Assembly: GCA_965248605.1 (NCBI GenBank)
Contig: CBDFJV010000007.1
Coordinates: 2,914,001-2,978,000 of the forward strand
Length of the DNA: 64,000 nt
Direction of reading: 5' to 3'
Source: CAUZJF01 sp965248605
GTDB lineage: Bacteria > Chloroflexota > Dehalococcoidia > Lucifugimonadales > CAUZJF01
Part shown: in pieces, positions 50,962 through 59,421 of the stretch
Position numbering within the stretch: position 1 is the first letter of the stretch
Layout: each line of letters starts with the position of its first letter
The notes under the pieces: model-generated
Seen by the model: the letters and a program-made list of their open reading frames with translations, nothing else
The model's database searches: none
Told to the model about the DNA's origin: nothing
Made by a program: the position numbers and the translations under genes

Positions 50962-52311
50962 CTACTCGTCGGGCACGGGAGCATACTTGCCGTCGGGCGT
51001 GAACTGCACCTTGCGCCCGGCTTTGGTCGCATAGAAGCTTCCGCTCCGGCCAGCCAGTGTCGCCACCCAGTCGGGGACCGCCAGGCCGTCGGCCTTCATT
51101 CGCGCGGCTGTTTCGGCGACGCCGAGGGCGTCCCAGATTTCGAACAGGCCTAGCTCCCAGCCGAAACCCCACGTCATCGCATGGTCGATGCTGGCGATAT
51201 CGTCAGCCGCTTCGCCGACGTTCCGCGCGGCATAGACCATGAGCGGCGAAAGCGATAGCCATGCCAGACGGCTGGCCACGTCGTCGCCTTCAATGAGCGT
51301 CTTGAGCCGCCCGGAAGCATCGTCCATATCGAGGGCGGCTTTCAGCGACGCGGAGTCGAAACGCCGTCTCGGCCTGTACTCGAAGGCGTCGTGATCAAGA
51401 GCGAGAATCTGTCTTTCGCCATCGACTTCCGTGCGCCTGAAGAAGCCCTGACCGGCCTTTTCGCCCGTCCAGCCGCGGGCCACCATTTCGCGAACATGGG
51501 GCAGCACTTCGAAGGCAGCCTTATCGTTCTGGTCCACTAGCGACTCGCGCATGTTGTCGCAGATAGCCACGAACACGTCGAGCCCCACCAGGTCGAGGGT
51601 GCGGAAAGTGGCGCTGTTGGGGCGCCCCATGGCTCGCCCGGTGACCTCGTCCACCTCGTCAGGGCCGAGTCCGAGCTCTTCCGCCGCCCGGAGCGTGACC
51701 AGCGTGCCGTAGGCCCAGAGCCGGTTCGCGATGAACCCCGGAACGTCGTGGGCGACTACCACGCGCCTATCCAGGACTCCTTCGGCAACCTGCCTCAGGG
51801 CTGAGACGACATCGGGTGACGTGTCGAGTCCTGGGATGACTTCGAGCAGGCGGAGGTAGCGCGGAGGGTTGAAGAAGTGGGTCCCTAGGAAGCGCGCCCG
51901 CAGAGCTCGAGGCAACGCTTCGGCGATCGAGTGGATTGGGATGCCGGACGTGTTGCTACTGACGAGGACATCCGGGCGCACATGGTCCGCGACTCGCGAC
52001 CAGAGGTCTCGCTTGATATCGAGGTCTTCGGTCACGGCTTCGATGACCCAGTCGGCTTCGCGGGCCCGGCACAGGTCGTCGGAGAAGTTGCCCGGCCGGA
52101 TGAGTTCCAGGTCACTTTCAGCAAAAATTGGGTTGGGCTTGAGTGTCCGCAGGCGCCGTATCGCGTCCTCCGCCAGACGGCTCTTTCCGTCGCCGTCAGT
52201 CGCGAGATCGAGCAGGTCGCAAGCGATGCCCTTGCCGGCGAGGAGCGCCGCGATCTGCGACCCCATGGTGCCGGCGCCTAGCACAGCAGCTCTGCTTACG
52301 GTCCTGGTCAC
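50962..52311 (-). CDS. 3-hydroxyacyl-CoA dehydrogenase without hydratase domain
   Basis: NAD-dependent step of fatty-acid beta-oxidation, 449 residues. The Rossmann loop is AAVLGAGTMGSQIAALL, catalytic His in FLGTHFFNPPRYL with Ser in VSSNTSGIPI, and two C-terminal HCDH domains (VVVAHDVPGFIANRL, GWTGEKAGQGFFRR). The sequence ends AGRKVQFTPDGKYAPVPDE, the point where FadN-type proteins go on into an enoyl-CoA hydratase domain. That domain is absent here and only repeats follow, so this is either a natural stand-alone or a shortened form. Confidence 0.88.
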   Translation of the reverse strand: MTRTVSRAAVLGAGTMGSQIAALLAGKGIACDLLDLATDGDGKSRLAEDAIRRLRTLKPNPIFAESDLELIRPGNFSDDLCRAREADWVIEAVTEDLDIKRDLWSRVADHVRPDVLVSSNTSGIPIHSIAEALPRALRARFLGTHFFNPPRYLRLLEVIPGLDTSPDVVSALRQVAEGVLDRRVVVAHDVPGFIANRLWAYGTLVTLRAAEELGLGPDEVDEVTGRAMGRPNSATFRTLDLVGLDVFVAICDNMRESLVDQNDKAAFEVLPHVREMVARGWTGEKAGQGFFRRTEVDGERQILALDHDAFEYRPRRRFDSASLKAALDMDDASGRLKTLIEGDDVASRLAWLSLSPLMVYAARNVGEAADDIASIDHAMTWGFGWELGLFEIWDALGVAETAARMKADGLAVPDWVATLAGRSGSFYATKAGRKVQFTPDGKYAPVPDE

Positions 52312-52378
52312 GGGCTAAGGATAGACGATAATGTTGGCGAGCAGAACCACTTCCGGGGAACCGTGGACTTTGCGAGGT

Positions 52379-52728
52379 TCAGCGCGACCCTTCGCCAAGC
52401 TCAGGGTGACGTGCACGCAATTGACCCTCATCGCCGTCAGTCGGGATGATGGTCGCGATCCGAACCCGGTCATCTTGCACCGTAATGTGCTCGACCACCA
52501 GTCGCAGGAAACACGGTCTAGCTCGCCTTGAGCAACCAGGTCTCTGAGGCGATCAAGGCCTGGCCTGACGAGGTTGTCGCGACTGTAGCTCTCGTCCACA
52601 AACTCAAGGCTTCCATTGAGACCATCTTCGGCAACCTTCGCTCGTAGCTCGCCTAGTTGACTTTGAACCGTATCCTCGCGCTCCTGTCGATCGGAGCTTA
52701 CTCTGGCGTAATACGCTGACTTGATCAT
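52379..52728 (-). pseudogene. Serine recombinase relic with internal deletion
   Basis: Residues 1-73 (AYYARVSSDRQEREDTVQSQ, PGLDRLRDLVAQGELDRV) are the N-terminus of a large serine recombinase, including the catalytic Ser. The sequence then jumps, with a shift of frame, to LVVEHITVQDDRVRIATIIP and a stop at 52379, the usual C-terminus of such recombinases. The middle (several hundred codons) is missing. Overlaps the start of the excisionase-like gene by four bases. A remnant of an integrated element. Confidence 0.75.
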
Positions 52729-52958
52729 TTCTGTATCTTTCTCGCGCCACGTTTGCGGCCCGGCCCTTTGACGTGGGTCTTTGCGAACTCTAGAGGGTCG
52801 CGCCTCGAGATTATCCAGTTTCGGCCTACTCTCATAGCCGGTAGCCGATCGTCGCGTATCATCTGCCAGACCGCGACGGCATGAACGTCAAGAATGCGCG
52901 CTGCTTGGCCTGTCGACAGAAACTCTGACGACTCTGAGTCGACGTAGTCTTTATTCAT
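52725..52958 (-). CDS. Excisionase-type helix-turn-helix protein
   Basis: A 77-residue protein with the excisionase/MerR-like wing-helix LSTGQAARILDVHAVAVWQM then RLPAMRVGRNWIISRRDPLEF. Overlaps the recombinase relic by four bases (ATGA), the normal arrangement of a recombination directionality factor with its recombinase. Probably a leftover of the same element. Confidence 0.78.
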   Translation of the reverse strand: MNKDYVDSESSEFLSTGQAARILDVHAVAVWQMIRDDRLPAMRVGRNWIISRRDPLEFAKTHVKGPGRKRGARKIQK

Positions 52959-53142
52959 GCCATCCGGGCGACAGAAGAAGCTGTTGCCAGGCAGGGCTTA
53001 GAGATTCTCAGTTGTCTACAGATAAGCGCGACGGGCGTTGCCGGATGGTTTAAGGGGCTCTCTCCGCCGATGGACGGCTCTCGGCCCTTTGGCGCATCTT
53101 CTGGTACTCTGAAACCGTGGCTAGATGCGCGAGGGAACGTTG

Positions 53143-53862
53143 ATGAAGCCCCTTCAGGCTCTTTTCTTTGATTTGGACTCAACGCTTTTCGATAAAAGCG
53201 GCTTTCAAGAATCTATCGTCCGCGCTTGCAGGAAGATCGCTGCGATTCAACCGGCTCTAGACGCCGCTCGGCTCATCGCGGCGAACTCTGACGTCTGGGA
53301 GACGTACTGGCCAGAAATCGAGGCCAAATGGAACCTTGGCGCTATTGACGGAAAATCGGTGGGCGTCGAAGCGTGGCGTCGTACGCTGCGAGCCTGCGGA
53401 TGGGCCGATGAGTCTTTGGTGCAGCAAGCTTCGCAGACCCATCGGCAGTTTGAGGGCGAGGCGTATCGTCTGTTCGACGACGTACCAAAGCTCTTCGCTT
53501 CAGTGACGGAGGCTCACATTCCGCTCGCACTCATAACGAACGGAGCTTCTGATACGCAGCGCCACAAGCTACGTGTGCTAGGCATAGAGAGCAGGTTTGA
53601 TGCAGTAGTAATCTCCGGCGAAGTTGGGGTTGCGAAGCCGGATTCATCGGTCTTTGGCCTAGCCCTTGACATGTTGGATGTTGAGCGAGAACACGTGTGG
53701 CATGTTGGCGATAACCTGATGACTGACGTCGCCGGGGCCAAGGCGGCCGGGCTTACTGCGGTGTGGCTCAATCGAGGCGGACTAAGTCGTAGTGACGGGG
53801 AACCGGAGCCAGATGTCGAGATTCGTTCCCTGTCCGATCTGATGACCCTACTGGCTGAATGA
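53143..53862 (+). CDS. HAD-family hydrolase
   Basis: Haloacid dehalogenase superfamily phosphatase, 239 residues from ATG 53143 (GAGGG upstream). Motif I ALFFDLDSTLFD (nucleophile Asp), motif II ALITNGAS, motif III Lys in GVAKPDSSVF, motif IV HVGDNLMTDVAGAKAAG. An alpha-helical cap of the C1 type (residues 20-100) fits a small-molecule phosphatase. Substrate unknown. Confidence 0.87.
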   Translation: MKPLQALFFDLDSTLFDKSGFQESIVRACRKIAAIQPALDAARLIAANSDVWETYWPEIEAKWNLGAIDGKSVGVEAWRRTLRACGWADESLVQQASQTHRQFEGEAYRLFDDVPKLFASVTEAHIPLALITNGASDTQRHKLRVLGIESRFDAVVISGEVGVAKPDSSVFGLALDMLDVEREHVWHVGDNLMTDVAGAKAAGLTAVWLNRGGLSRSDGEPEPDVEIRSLSDLMTLLAE

Positions 53863-54002
53863 GCCGCCGGCGTGCAAATAGGCACAGCACCCCGATTGAC
53901 CCTTGGACATCGGAGAACGAGCTCAAACTATTGGCGCTTCGTTGTTGGAACTTTGAGGGTCGTCTGGCAAATTGTTGTCCGTACGAATCTTAATGAGCTA
54001 GA

Positions 54003-54260
54003 TTGACCATCGTGACCATAACCGGCTTGATCGTCGGTGCCATCGTTGGTGCTATCCTCGTTTTCGGTGGCCTAGCTGCTTTCATTGGTTTCAATCCATC
54101 TGGGCCGCATGCTCTTGACCCCGATACGGGGAGCAAGGTCATGACCATTTTCTGGGGGTCATTGGTCGTTAGTCTCATCGCTGGTGGGATCATTGGCGGA
54201 GTTCTTGCCAAACGGTCGAAGGAACAGGCTCTCGTCCCAAATGAACAAAAGGTCTCCTGA
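54003..54260 (+). CDS. Small membrane protein, function unknown
   Basis: An 85-residue protein with two hydrophobic spans: VTITGLIVGAIVGAILVFGG and SLVVSLIAGGIIGGVLA, separated by a loop with conserved-looking HALDPDTGSK. Start TTG 54003 or GTG 54012. Alone between other genes; no family recognised. Confidence 0.55.
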   Translation: MTIVTITGLIVGAIVGAILVFGGLAAFIGFNPSGPHALDPDTGSKVMTIFWGSLVVSLIAGGIIGGVLAKRSKEQALVPNEQKVS

Positions 54261-54434
54261 TGCCTTGGTCGATCGTTCCTTCGCAGCGGTGTCAGCAAAG
54301 GGGTAATTGCGTGCACGTCGTCAAGGTGAGCGGCGAGGGCGGGTCTACGCGTTACCGGTACCCTCTGTTAGTCTGTCATTGACCGGTGAAGGGCCTCTGT
54401 ACCATCGCGAGGCTGAGCAGACGAGAGACACGAG

Positions 54435-54803
54435 GTGGTGAACGTTAACAAGGAAGTCGATGTCTGGTTCGAGGCCTTCGATCATCCTCTGAAAGACGCC
54501 ATGGTCCGTGTACGGGAGGTCATTCTGGGTGCGGACTCCCGCATCGAAGAGACGGTCAAGTGGAGCACCCCGACCTTCATGTATAAGGGGAACCTCGTTA
54601 GCTTTCAGCCACGGACCAAGAAGTTCGTGAGCCTGATGTTCCATCGCGGCGCGGATATTCCGGGAGACCACCCTCGCCTGGAGGGCGACGCTGCCCTGGT
54701 GCGGACAATGCATTTCGACGACGTTGCCGACGTCGAAGCCCACCAGAAAGACCTCGACGACGTGGTACGGGCGTGGTGCGATTCCAAGGATACCGCGGGG
54801 TAG
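54435..54803 (+). CDS. DUF1801-family protein
   Basis: A 122-residue protein of the YdhG-like DUF1801 fold: VDVWFEAFDHPLKDAMVRV then EETVKWSTPTFMYKGNLVSF and VSLMFHRGADIPGDHP. Starts at GTG. Biochemical function of the family is not known. Confidence 0.8.
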   Translation: MVNVNKEVDVWFEAFDHPLKDAMVRVREVILGADSRIEETVKWSTPTFMYKGNLVSFQPRTKKFVSLMFHRGADIPGDHPRLEGDAALVRTMHFDDVADVEAHQKDLDDVVRAWCDSKDTAG

Positions 54804-54808
54804 GCGTT

Positions 54809-54847
54809 CCTGCCTCATCTCCCCGAGGGAGAGGACTGAGGTGAGGG
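54809..54847. repeat. R2 repeat, left flank of the DUF559 gene
   Basis: CCTGCCTCATCTCCCCGAGG then GAGAGGACTGAGGTGAGGG. In inverted orientation relative to the copy at 55249. Confidence 0.7.
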
Positions 54848-54892
54848 CCCTTGCGCTCGCCTTATCAGAACACCGCGGAACCCACGTAGCCA

Positions 54893-55309
54893 ATGACGGA
54901 CAGCAAGAGTCCAACGGCCAAAGCACGGGTGCTACGCCGAAATCAAACCAATGCCGAAAAGGCCCTATGGGCTCAACTTGCCGACCGGCGCACAGCGGGC
55001 GCCAAGTTTCGAAGGCAGCACCCGCTGGGACCGTACGTCGTGGACCTTTTCTGCTTTGAACACAAGCTGGTCATCGAGGTGGATGGAGGACAGCACAACG
55101 AGCCGGAGGTCGAGACGTTGGACAAAGACAGGACCGCCTGGCTTGAGGAGAACGGCTACAAGGTCTTGAGGTTCTGGAATAGCGAAGTCATGGGGAATCT
55201 CGAGGGGGTCGTGGCGAGGATCTCAGAAGCGTTGGAGGCCCCGCTAAGACCCTCACCTCAATCCTCTCCCGGAGGGAGAGGAGGTAAGACTACCCCTACC
55301 CCCGGCTAG
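54893..55309 (+). CDS. DUF559-family (Vsr-like) endonuclease-fold protein
   Basis: A 138-residue PD-(D/E)xK-type protein: LRRNQTNAEKALWAQL, FRRQHPLGPYVVDLFCFEHK, VIEVDGGQH (D/ExK-like position) and RTAWLEENGYKVLRFWNSEV. DUF559 is related to very-short-patch repair nucleases, but its role is unknown. The last 20 or so residues (PLRPSPQSSPGGRGG) are encoded by an R2 repeat, and another R2 in opposite orientation lies just upstream, so the gene sits between inverted repeats. Confidence 0.83.
   Translation: MTDSKSPTAKARVLRRNQTNAEKALWAQLADRRTAGAKFRRQHPLGPYVVDLFCFEHKLVIEVDGGQHNEPEVETLDKDRTAWLEENGYKVLRFWNSEVMGNLEGVVARISEALEAPLRPSPQSSPGGRGGKTTPTPG
55249..55288. repeat. R2 repeat, right flank of the DUF559 gene
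   Basis: GACCCTCACCTCAATCCTCT then CCCGGAGGGAGAGGAGGTAA. It covers the 3' end of the DUF559 coding sequence. Confidence 0.7.
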
Positions 55310-57090
55310 CCGTCGGTCGAGTAGGCGTACAGGCGGGCGTATGCCCCAGCGAGCGCCATTAGCTCGTCGTGGGTGCCCTTCTCGACGATGCGGCCGTCCT
55401 CGACGACAGCGATCTGGTTGGCGTTCCTCACCGTCGAGAGGCGGTGGGCGATCACGATGGCCGTGCGCCCCTTCAGCAGGTCGGCCAGCGCCTTTTGAAT
55501 TGCGACCTCTGTCTCAGTGTCGATGTTGGCCGTGGCCTCGTCCAGGATCAGGACCTGAGGGTCCGCGACCAGCGCTCTCGCGAAGCTGATGAGCTGGCGC
55601 TGCCCAATGCTAAAATTCGCGCCCCGCTCCTGGATGAAGGTGTCGTAGCCTTTTTCCAGGCCCATAATAAACTCGTGGGCCCCAACGGCTTTGGCCGCCT
55701 TGACGACAGCGATGTCGGTGGCCTCGGAGTGGTTGTACCGGATGTTCTCCATGACCGTAGTGTCGGAGAAGAGGTACGGCTCCTGCGTCACCACGCTCAT
55801 CTGCCGCGCCAGCGATTCGATGGTGACGTCGCGGACGTCGTGTCCGTCGATGGTGATGCGCCCTCGGGTCACGTCGTAAAGCCGCATCACAAGGGAGGCG
55901 ATCGTCGTCTTGCCGGCGCCTGTCGGGCCCACCAGCGCCAGGGTCTCGCCGGTCGGTATGTCGAGGCTGACGTCTTGCAGCACCGGATTTCCCGGCGTGT
56001 AGTGGAAGCCCACCCCCTCGTATCTTACGTGTCCCTTGGTGCGCGAGAGCTTGACGGCGTCGGGTTTATCGGCGATGTCGGGCTTCACGTCCAATAGCTC
56101 GAAGATGCGGGCGCCCGAGACCATCGCCTGCTGAAGCGACGCGTACTGTCCGACCAGGCTTTGCACCGGCTCGAAGAAGCGTTGAATATAGAGGAAGAAC
56201 GCCACAAGCACGCCCGCCTGTATGGCGTTCCCCAGGACCAGGCTACCGCCGAAGACGACTACCAGGGCCAGAGCCAGAGCCATGAGGATCTGCACCGCGG
56301 GCCTCAATACCGCCGAGTACCTGGTCGCCTGCAACTGAGCATCGAGGTTCTCGTGATTGACCTTCCCGAAGCGGCGAATGTTGACCTGTTCTCGATTGAG
56401 GCTCTGTACGACCCGAACGCCTGAAATGTTTTCCTGTAGTCCGGAGTTCACGCTGGCCATGGCCCGGCGCACGCGCAGGAACGACTTGCGCGCGAAGCGT
56501 TGCCAGAAGATCAGCACGGCGACTAAGGGAGGCACCACAAGGAACGTGAGCAGAGCGAGTCCAGCGTCCATCCAGACCATCACCAGGATGATTCCGCCCA
56601 GGCTCACCACGTCAGCCAGACTCTGCACCGCCAGATCGAGCAGCCCCTGCAACTGCCTCACGTCGTTCTGCAGTCGCGACATTACCTTGCCGACTTCGTT
56701 GCGGTCGTGGAACGACATCGAGAGACGCTGAAGGTGGCTGAACAGGTCCAGCCTTAGCGCGCGCAGCACTTGCTGGCCAACGAACGCCAGCATGCGCTGA
56801 TGGGCGTAGTGGCTTCCGAACTGGACGACGACAACGGCCACCAGGACCAGCGCCATCACGTCCAGGCCTCTTACATCACCCGTTCCGACGTTGTCGTCGA
56901 TTGCGAATTTGACAAGGGCGGGTATGGCGACCACGGCGCCCGAATAGACCATCATCGTAGCGAATACGGCCAGCGCCCTCCGCCAGTACGGGCGAATGTA
57001 GGCGAGCAGTCGTACAATGACCTTTCGGTCGTACTGCTGCGCCTCTTGCGCCTCAAGGTTGACGGCCGGCGCGTGCACTTTGGCGATCAT
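55306..57090 (-). CDS. ABC exporter subunit with canonical Walker B
   Basis: Half-transporter of 594 residues: N-terminal six membrane helices (RRALAVFATMMVYSGAVVAI, VLVAVVVVQFGSHYAHQRM and others), then the ATPase domain with GPTGAGKTTIASL, signature NFSIGQRQLISFARAL, Walker B VLILDEATANID with the catalytic Glu, and IAHRLSTV. The signature departs from LSGGQ. Its start overlaps the stop of the next gene by four bases, and together they form a heterodimer in which this subunit supplies the catalytic Walker B. Exports drugs, lipids or peptides; substrate unknown. Confidence 0.92.
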   Translation of the reverse strand: MIAKVHAPAVNLEAQEAQQYDRKVIVRLLAYIRPYWRRALAVFATMMVYSGAVVAIPALVKFAIDDNVGTGDVRGLDVMALVLVAVVVVQFGSHYAHQRMLAFVGQQVLRALRLDLFSHLQRLSMSFHDRNEVGKVMSRLQNDVRQLQGLLDLAVQSLADVVSLGGIILVMVWMDAGLALLTFLVVPPLVAVLIFWQRFARKSFLRVRRAMASVNSGLQENISGVRVVQSLNREQVNIRRFGKVNHENLDAQLQATRYSAVLRPAVQILMALALALVVVFGGSLVLGNAIQAGVLVAFFLYIQRFFEPVQSLVGQYASLQQAMVSGARIFELLDVKPDIADKPDAVKLSRTKGHVRYEGVGFHYTPGNPVLQDVSLDIPTGETLALVGPTGAGKTTIASLVMRLYDVTRGRITIDGHDVRDVTIESLARQMSVVTQEPYLFSDTTVMENIRYNHSEATDIAVVKAAKAVGAHEFIMGLEKGYDTFIQERGANFSIGQRQLISFARALVADPQVLILDEATANIDTETEVAIQKALADLLKGRTAIVIAHRLSTVRNANQIAVVEDGRIVEKGTHDELMALAGAYARLYAYSTDG

Positions 57091-58922
57091 GACTTCACCG
57101 TCCGGCTGGGTGCCGTTTCCAGGTTCGACGGAACTTCCAGAGTCGGCTGGAGTTGGAGCTCGTGGGTGCGACGGTAGATCCCATCCAGCGTCCTGAGCTT
57201 CTCGTGCGTGCCACTCTCGACAATCATTCCTCTGTCCAGAACGAGCACGAGATCGGCCTGACGCAGCGTTGACAGCCGGTGCGCGATCACGAACGTGGTC
57301 CGTCCCTTGATGACCTCCGCAAGCGCCTGTTGGATCTGTTGCTCTGTGCCGACATCGACACTGGACGTCGAGTCGTCGAGTATCAGAATCGGTGGGTCGA
57401 GCAGAATCGTGCGTGCGATGGCCAGTCTCTGGCGCTGGCCGCCAGACAACGTAAGGCCTCGTTCGCCGACCCAGGTGTCGTAGCCGTCTGGAAGGCTATC
57501 GACCCAGTCGTGGAATTGCGCTACCTTGGCCGCTTCTTCGATTCGTTCGAGAGAGGCGCTCTTCACACCGTAGGCGATGTTGTCGCGAATGGTGGCGCCG
57601 AACACGAACACGTCCTGCAACACGATCCCGATATTCTTCCGCAGGGAGTCCAGAGTTACGTCGTGGGTGTCGACGTCGTCGATGGTTATACGCCCCGACG
57701 TCGGGTCGTAGAACCGCGGGATCATGTGCACCAGGCTACTCTTACCCGAGCCGGGGGCGCCGAGAAGGGCCACTACCTGGCCCGGCTGGGCCTCGAAGCT
57801 CACGTTCCGGACGGCGTGCTTCGACGGTTCGTAGTCCAGCGTTACATTGTCGAACTTGACGCGGCCCGCGACCCTTGGCAGAACTTGGGCGTCCTTCGAC
57901 TGCCTGACTGGAGATCGCGCGTCTAGCACCTCGAAGAGGCGCTGACCGGCGGCGACGGTGCGGGCGACGGTTGTAGCCGCCGATGCGATACCCCGCACCG
58001 GCATGGCCAGCATGGCCATATACAGCACGAAAGCCGTCAGCTCACCGGTCGAGAGATTCCCTAGGATGACCTCGCGGCCTCCGACCCACACGATAGCGAC
58101 CATGGCAAGGCCCATGAGGAAGCTCATCTGGGCTCCGCGCAAAGCGGATAGAGAGCTGGCCAGATAGGCGTTATCGGCCACGGACGAGGCTCGTCGCTCG
58201 AACCTCTGCTCCTCGTGTCGGCGAGCCCCGAACGCCTTCACGACGCGCACGCCAGTAAGGTTCTCTTGCAGAACGGTTGTCATGTTCGCCGTTTCCGCCT
58301 GTTGTTTGCCCCACAACTCTTTAAGGCGGAAGAACATCGTCGCCGAACGTGTTGCGACGATAGGGATGAAGGCCAGGCAGACCAGTCCCAGGCGCCAGTT
58401 CATCGACATGATCAGGAATGAAATGGTCCCCAGGGTGAGGATGATCCTTAGCCATTTGACGATTCCATGGCCCAGGAACCCCCTCACGGCCTCCACGTCG
58501 GCTGTGGCCCGCGACATCAGGTTTCCGGTCTGGTGCTTGTCGTGGAACCCGAAGCTGAGACGTTGCAGCTTTTTGAAGAAGTCGTTGCGAAGCTCGTAGG
58601 CGGCCCGCTGGGACACGGACTCCGACAGGTAGGACTCGGCGTATTCGAGTACTCCACGAATCACGCTGATGAGGAGAATCGCGCCGGCCGTCAGAATGAG
58701 GTTGCGGCGGAGGCCGCTCTCGAGGGCTTCGTCGATCGACGTGCCGAGAAGGCTAGGAATCGCGATTCCGGCCAGCGTGGCCAGGGCCATCGTCACAAGG
58801 GAGCCCACCATGGGCCATTTGTGCCGCCAGCCATATCCGGTCAGCCGTATGAGGGTCCTGGTACCGGAATAGGCAGGTGGTTGTGACGACGAAGGTGGAG
58901 GTTCCGCCTCTTCTTGCGCCAT
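57087..58922 (-). CDS. ABC exporter subunit with degenerate Walker B
   Basis: Half-transporter of 611 residues, first gene of the pair. Membrane part with RHKWPMV..LVTMALATLAGI and similar helices, then GAPGSGKSSLVHM, signature TLSGGQRQRLAIART, and Walker B ILILDDSTSSVD, where Asp replaces the catalytic Glu. In heterodimeric exporters this produces one consensus and one degenerate ATP site. Its start is preceded on the minus strand by a terminator-like stem (59014-58977) that may attenuate the operon. Confidence 0.92.
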   Translation of the reverse strand: MAQEEAEPPPSSSQPPAYSGTRTLIRLTGYGWRHKWPMVGSLVTMALATLAGIAIPSLLGTSIDEALESGLRRNLILTAGAILLISVIRGVLEYAESYLSESVSQRAAYELRNDFFKKLQRLSFGFHDKHQTGNLMSRATADVEAVRGFLGHGIVKWLRIILTLGTISFLIMSMNWRLGLVCLAFIPIVATRSATMFFRLKELWGKQQAETANMTTVLQENLTGVRVVKAFGARRHEEQRFERRASSVADNAYLASSLSALRGAQMSFLMGLAMVAIVWVGGREVILGNLSTGELTAFVLYMAMLAMPVRGIASAATTVARTVAAGQRLFEVLDARSPVRQSKDAQVLPRVAGRVKFDNVTLDYEPSKHAVRNVSFEAQPGQVVALLGAPGSGKSSLVHMIPRFYDPTSGRITIDDVDTHDVTLDSLRKNIGIVLQDVFVFGATIRDNIAYGVKSASLERIEEAAKVAQFHDWVDSLPDGYDTWVGERGLTLSGGQRQRLAIARTILLDPPILILDDSTSSVDVGTEQQIQQALAEVIKGRTTFVIAHRLSTLRQADLVLVLDRGMIVESGTHEKLRTLDGIYRRTHELQLQPTLEVPSNLETAPSRTVKS

Positions 58923-58970
58923 TCTGTTCTCTAGCCCCCTTGTCTCTCTGGTCCGTAACGTCCGGGCACC

Positions 58971-59014
58971 AAAAACGCCTCCCTCGTAGCTTGCCTTAGC
59001 GCGCTACGGGAGGC
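58971..59014 (-). terminator. Terminator/attenuator upstream of the ABC exporter operon
   Basis: On the minus strand GCCTCCCGTAGC (59014-59003) pairs with GCTACGAGGGAGGC (58990-58977), with a 2-base bulge, followed by GTTTTT. It is about 50 bases before the ABC start codon, and no minus-strand gene lies upstream that would need termination, so a leader attenuator is the best explanation. Confidence 0.6.
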
Positions 59015-59421
59015 ATCGAATCCCGCGGACTCCTTGGTCGGCGGTGGTTGTCAGTGATCCATCGCCGAATGCTGATGTATGATAACACAAACATGAGAAA
59101 AAATACATGAGTTAGAACGTCATATTCTGGCCCGTTTGGAAACCCAGCTCTGTCTCACGGTCGTAGCTGTGGGGGTCACCGGCACCTGGACGCATAATTC
59201 ATCCCTGAATATTCAGTAATCTAATCTCATAACAAATGACGGCTACTCAAAGTTAGCCGGACTCCTTTACAAGTTTCAATGCCTTTCTGGTACTTGCATC
59301 GAAGAATCGGCGAGCCGCTCACCGCTCGCCTTTGGTGATGTCCGCCGTCGGGTATACTCTAAGCCCTCGTCTTTGTGCGGACCGATAGGCCTTGGTAGCG
59401 GTCCTGGAGGAATTCGGTTAG
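59015..59421. other. Intergenic leader and promoter region
   Basis: About 400 bases with no gene. On the minus strand a TATCAT box near 59090 could be the ABC operon promoter, followed by a stem CGGCGATGG/CCACCGCCG (59071-59043). The rest is AT-richer than its surroundings. The VOC gene starts on the plus strand at 59422. Confidence 0.45.

Noticed and set aside
58971..59120. T-box riboswitch upstream of the ABC operon
   Set aside because: GAGTCCGCGGGATTCG before the terminator stem recalls a T-box, but the essential UGGN bulge sequence and a specifier stem are absent, and the leader appears too short.
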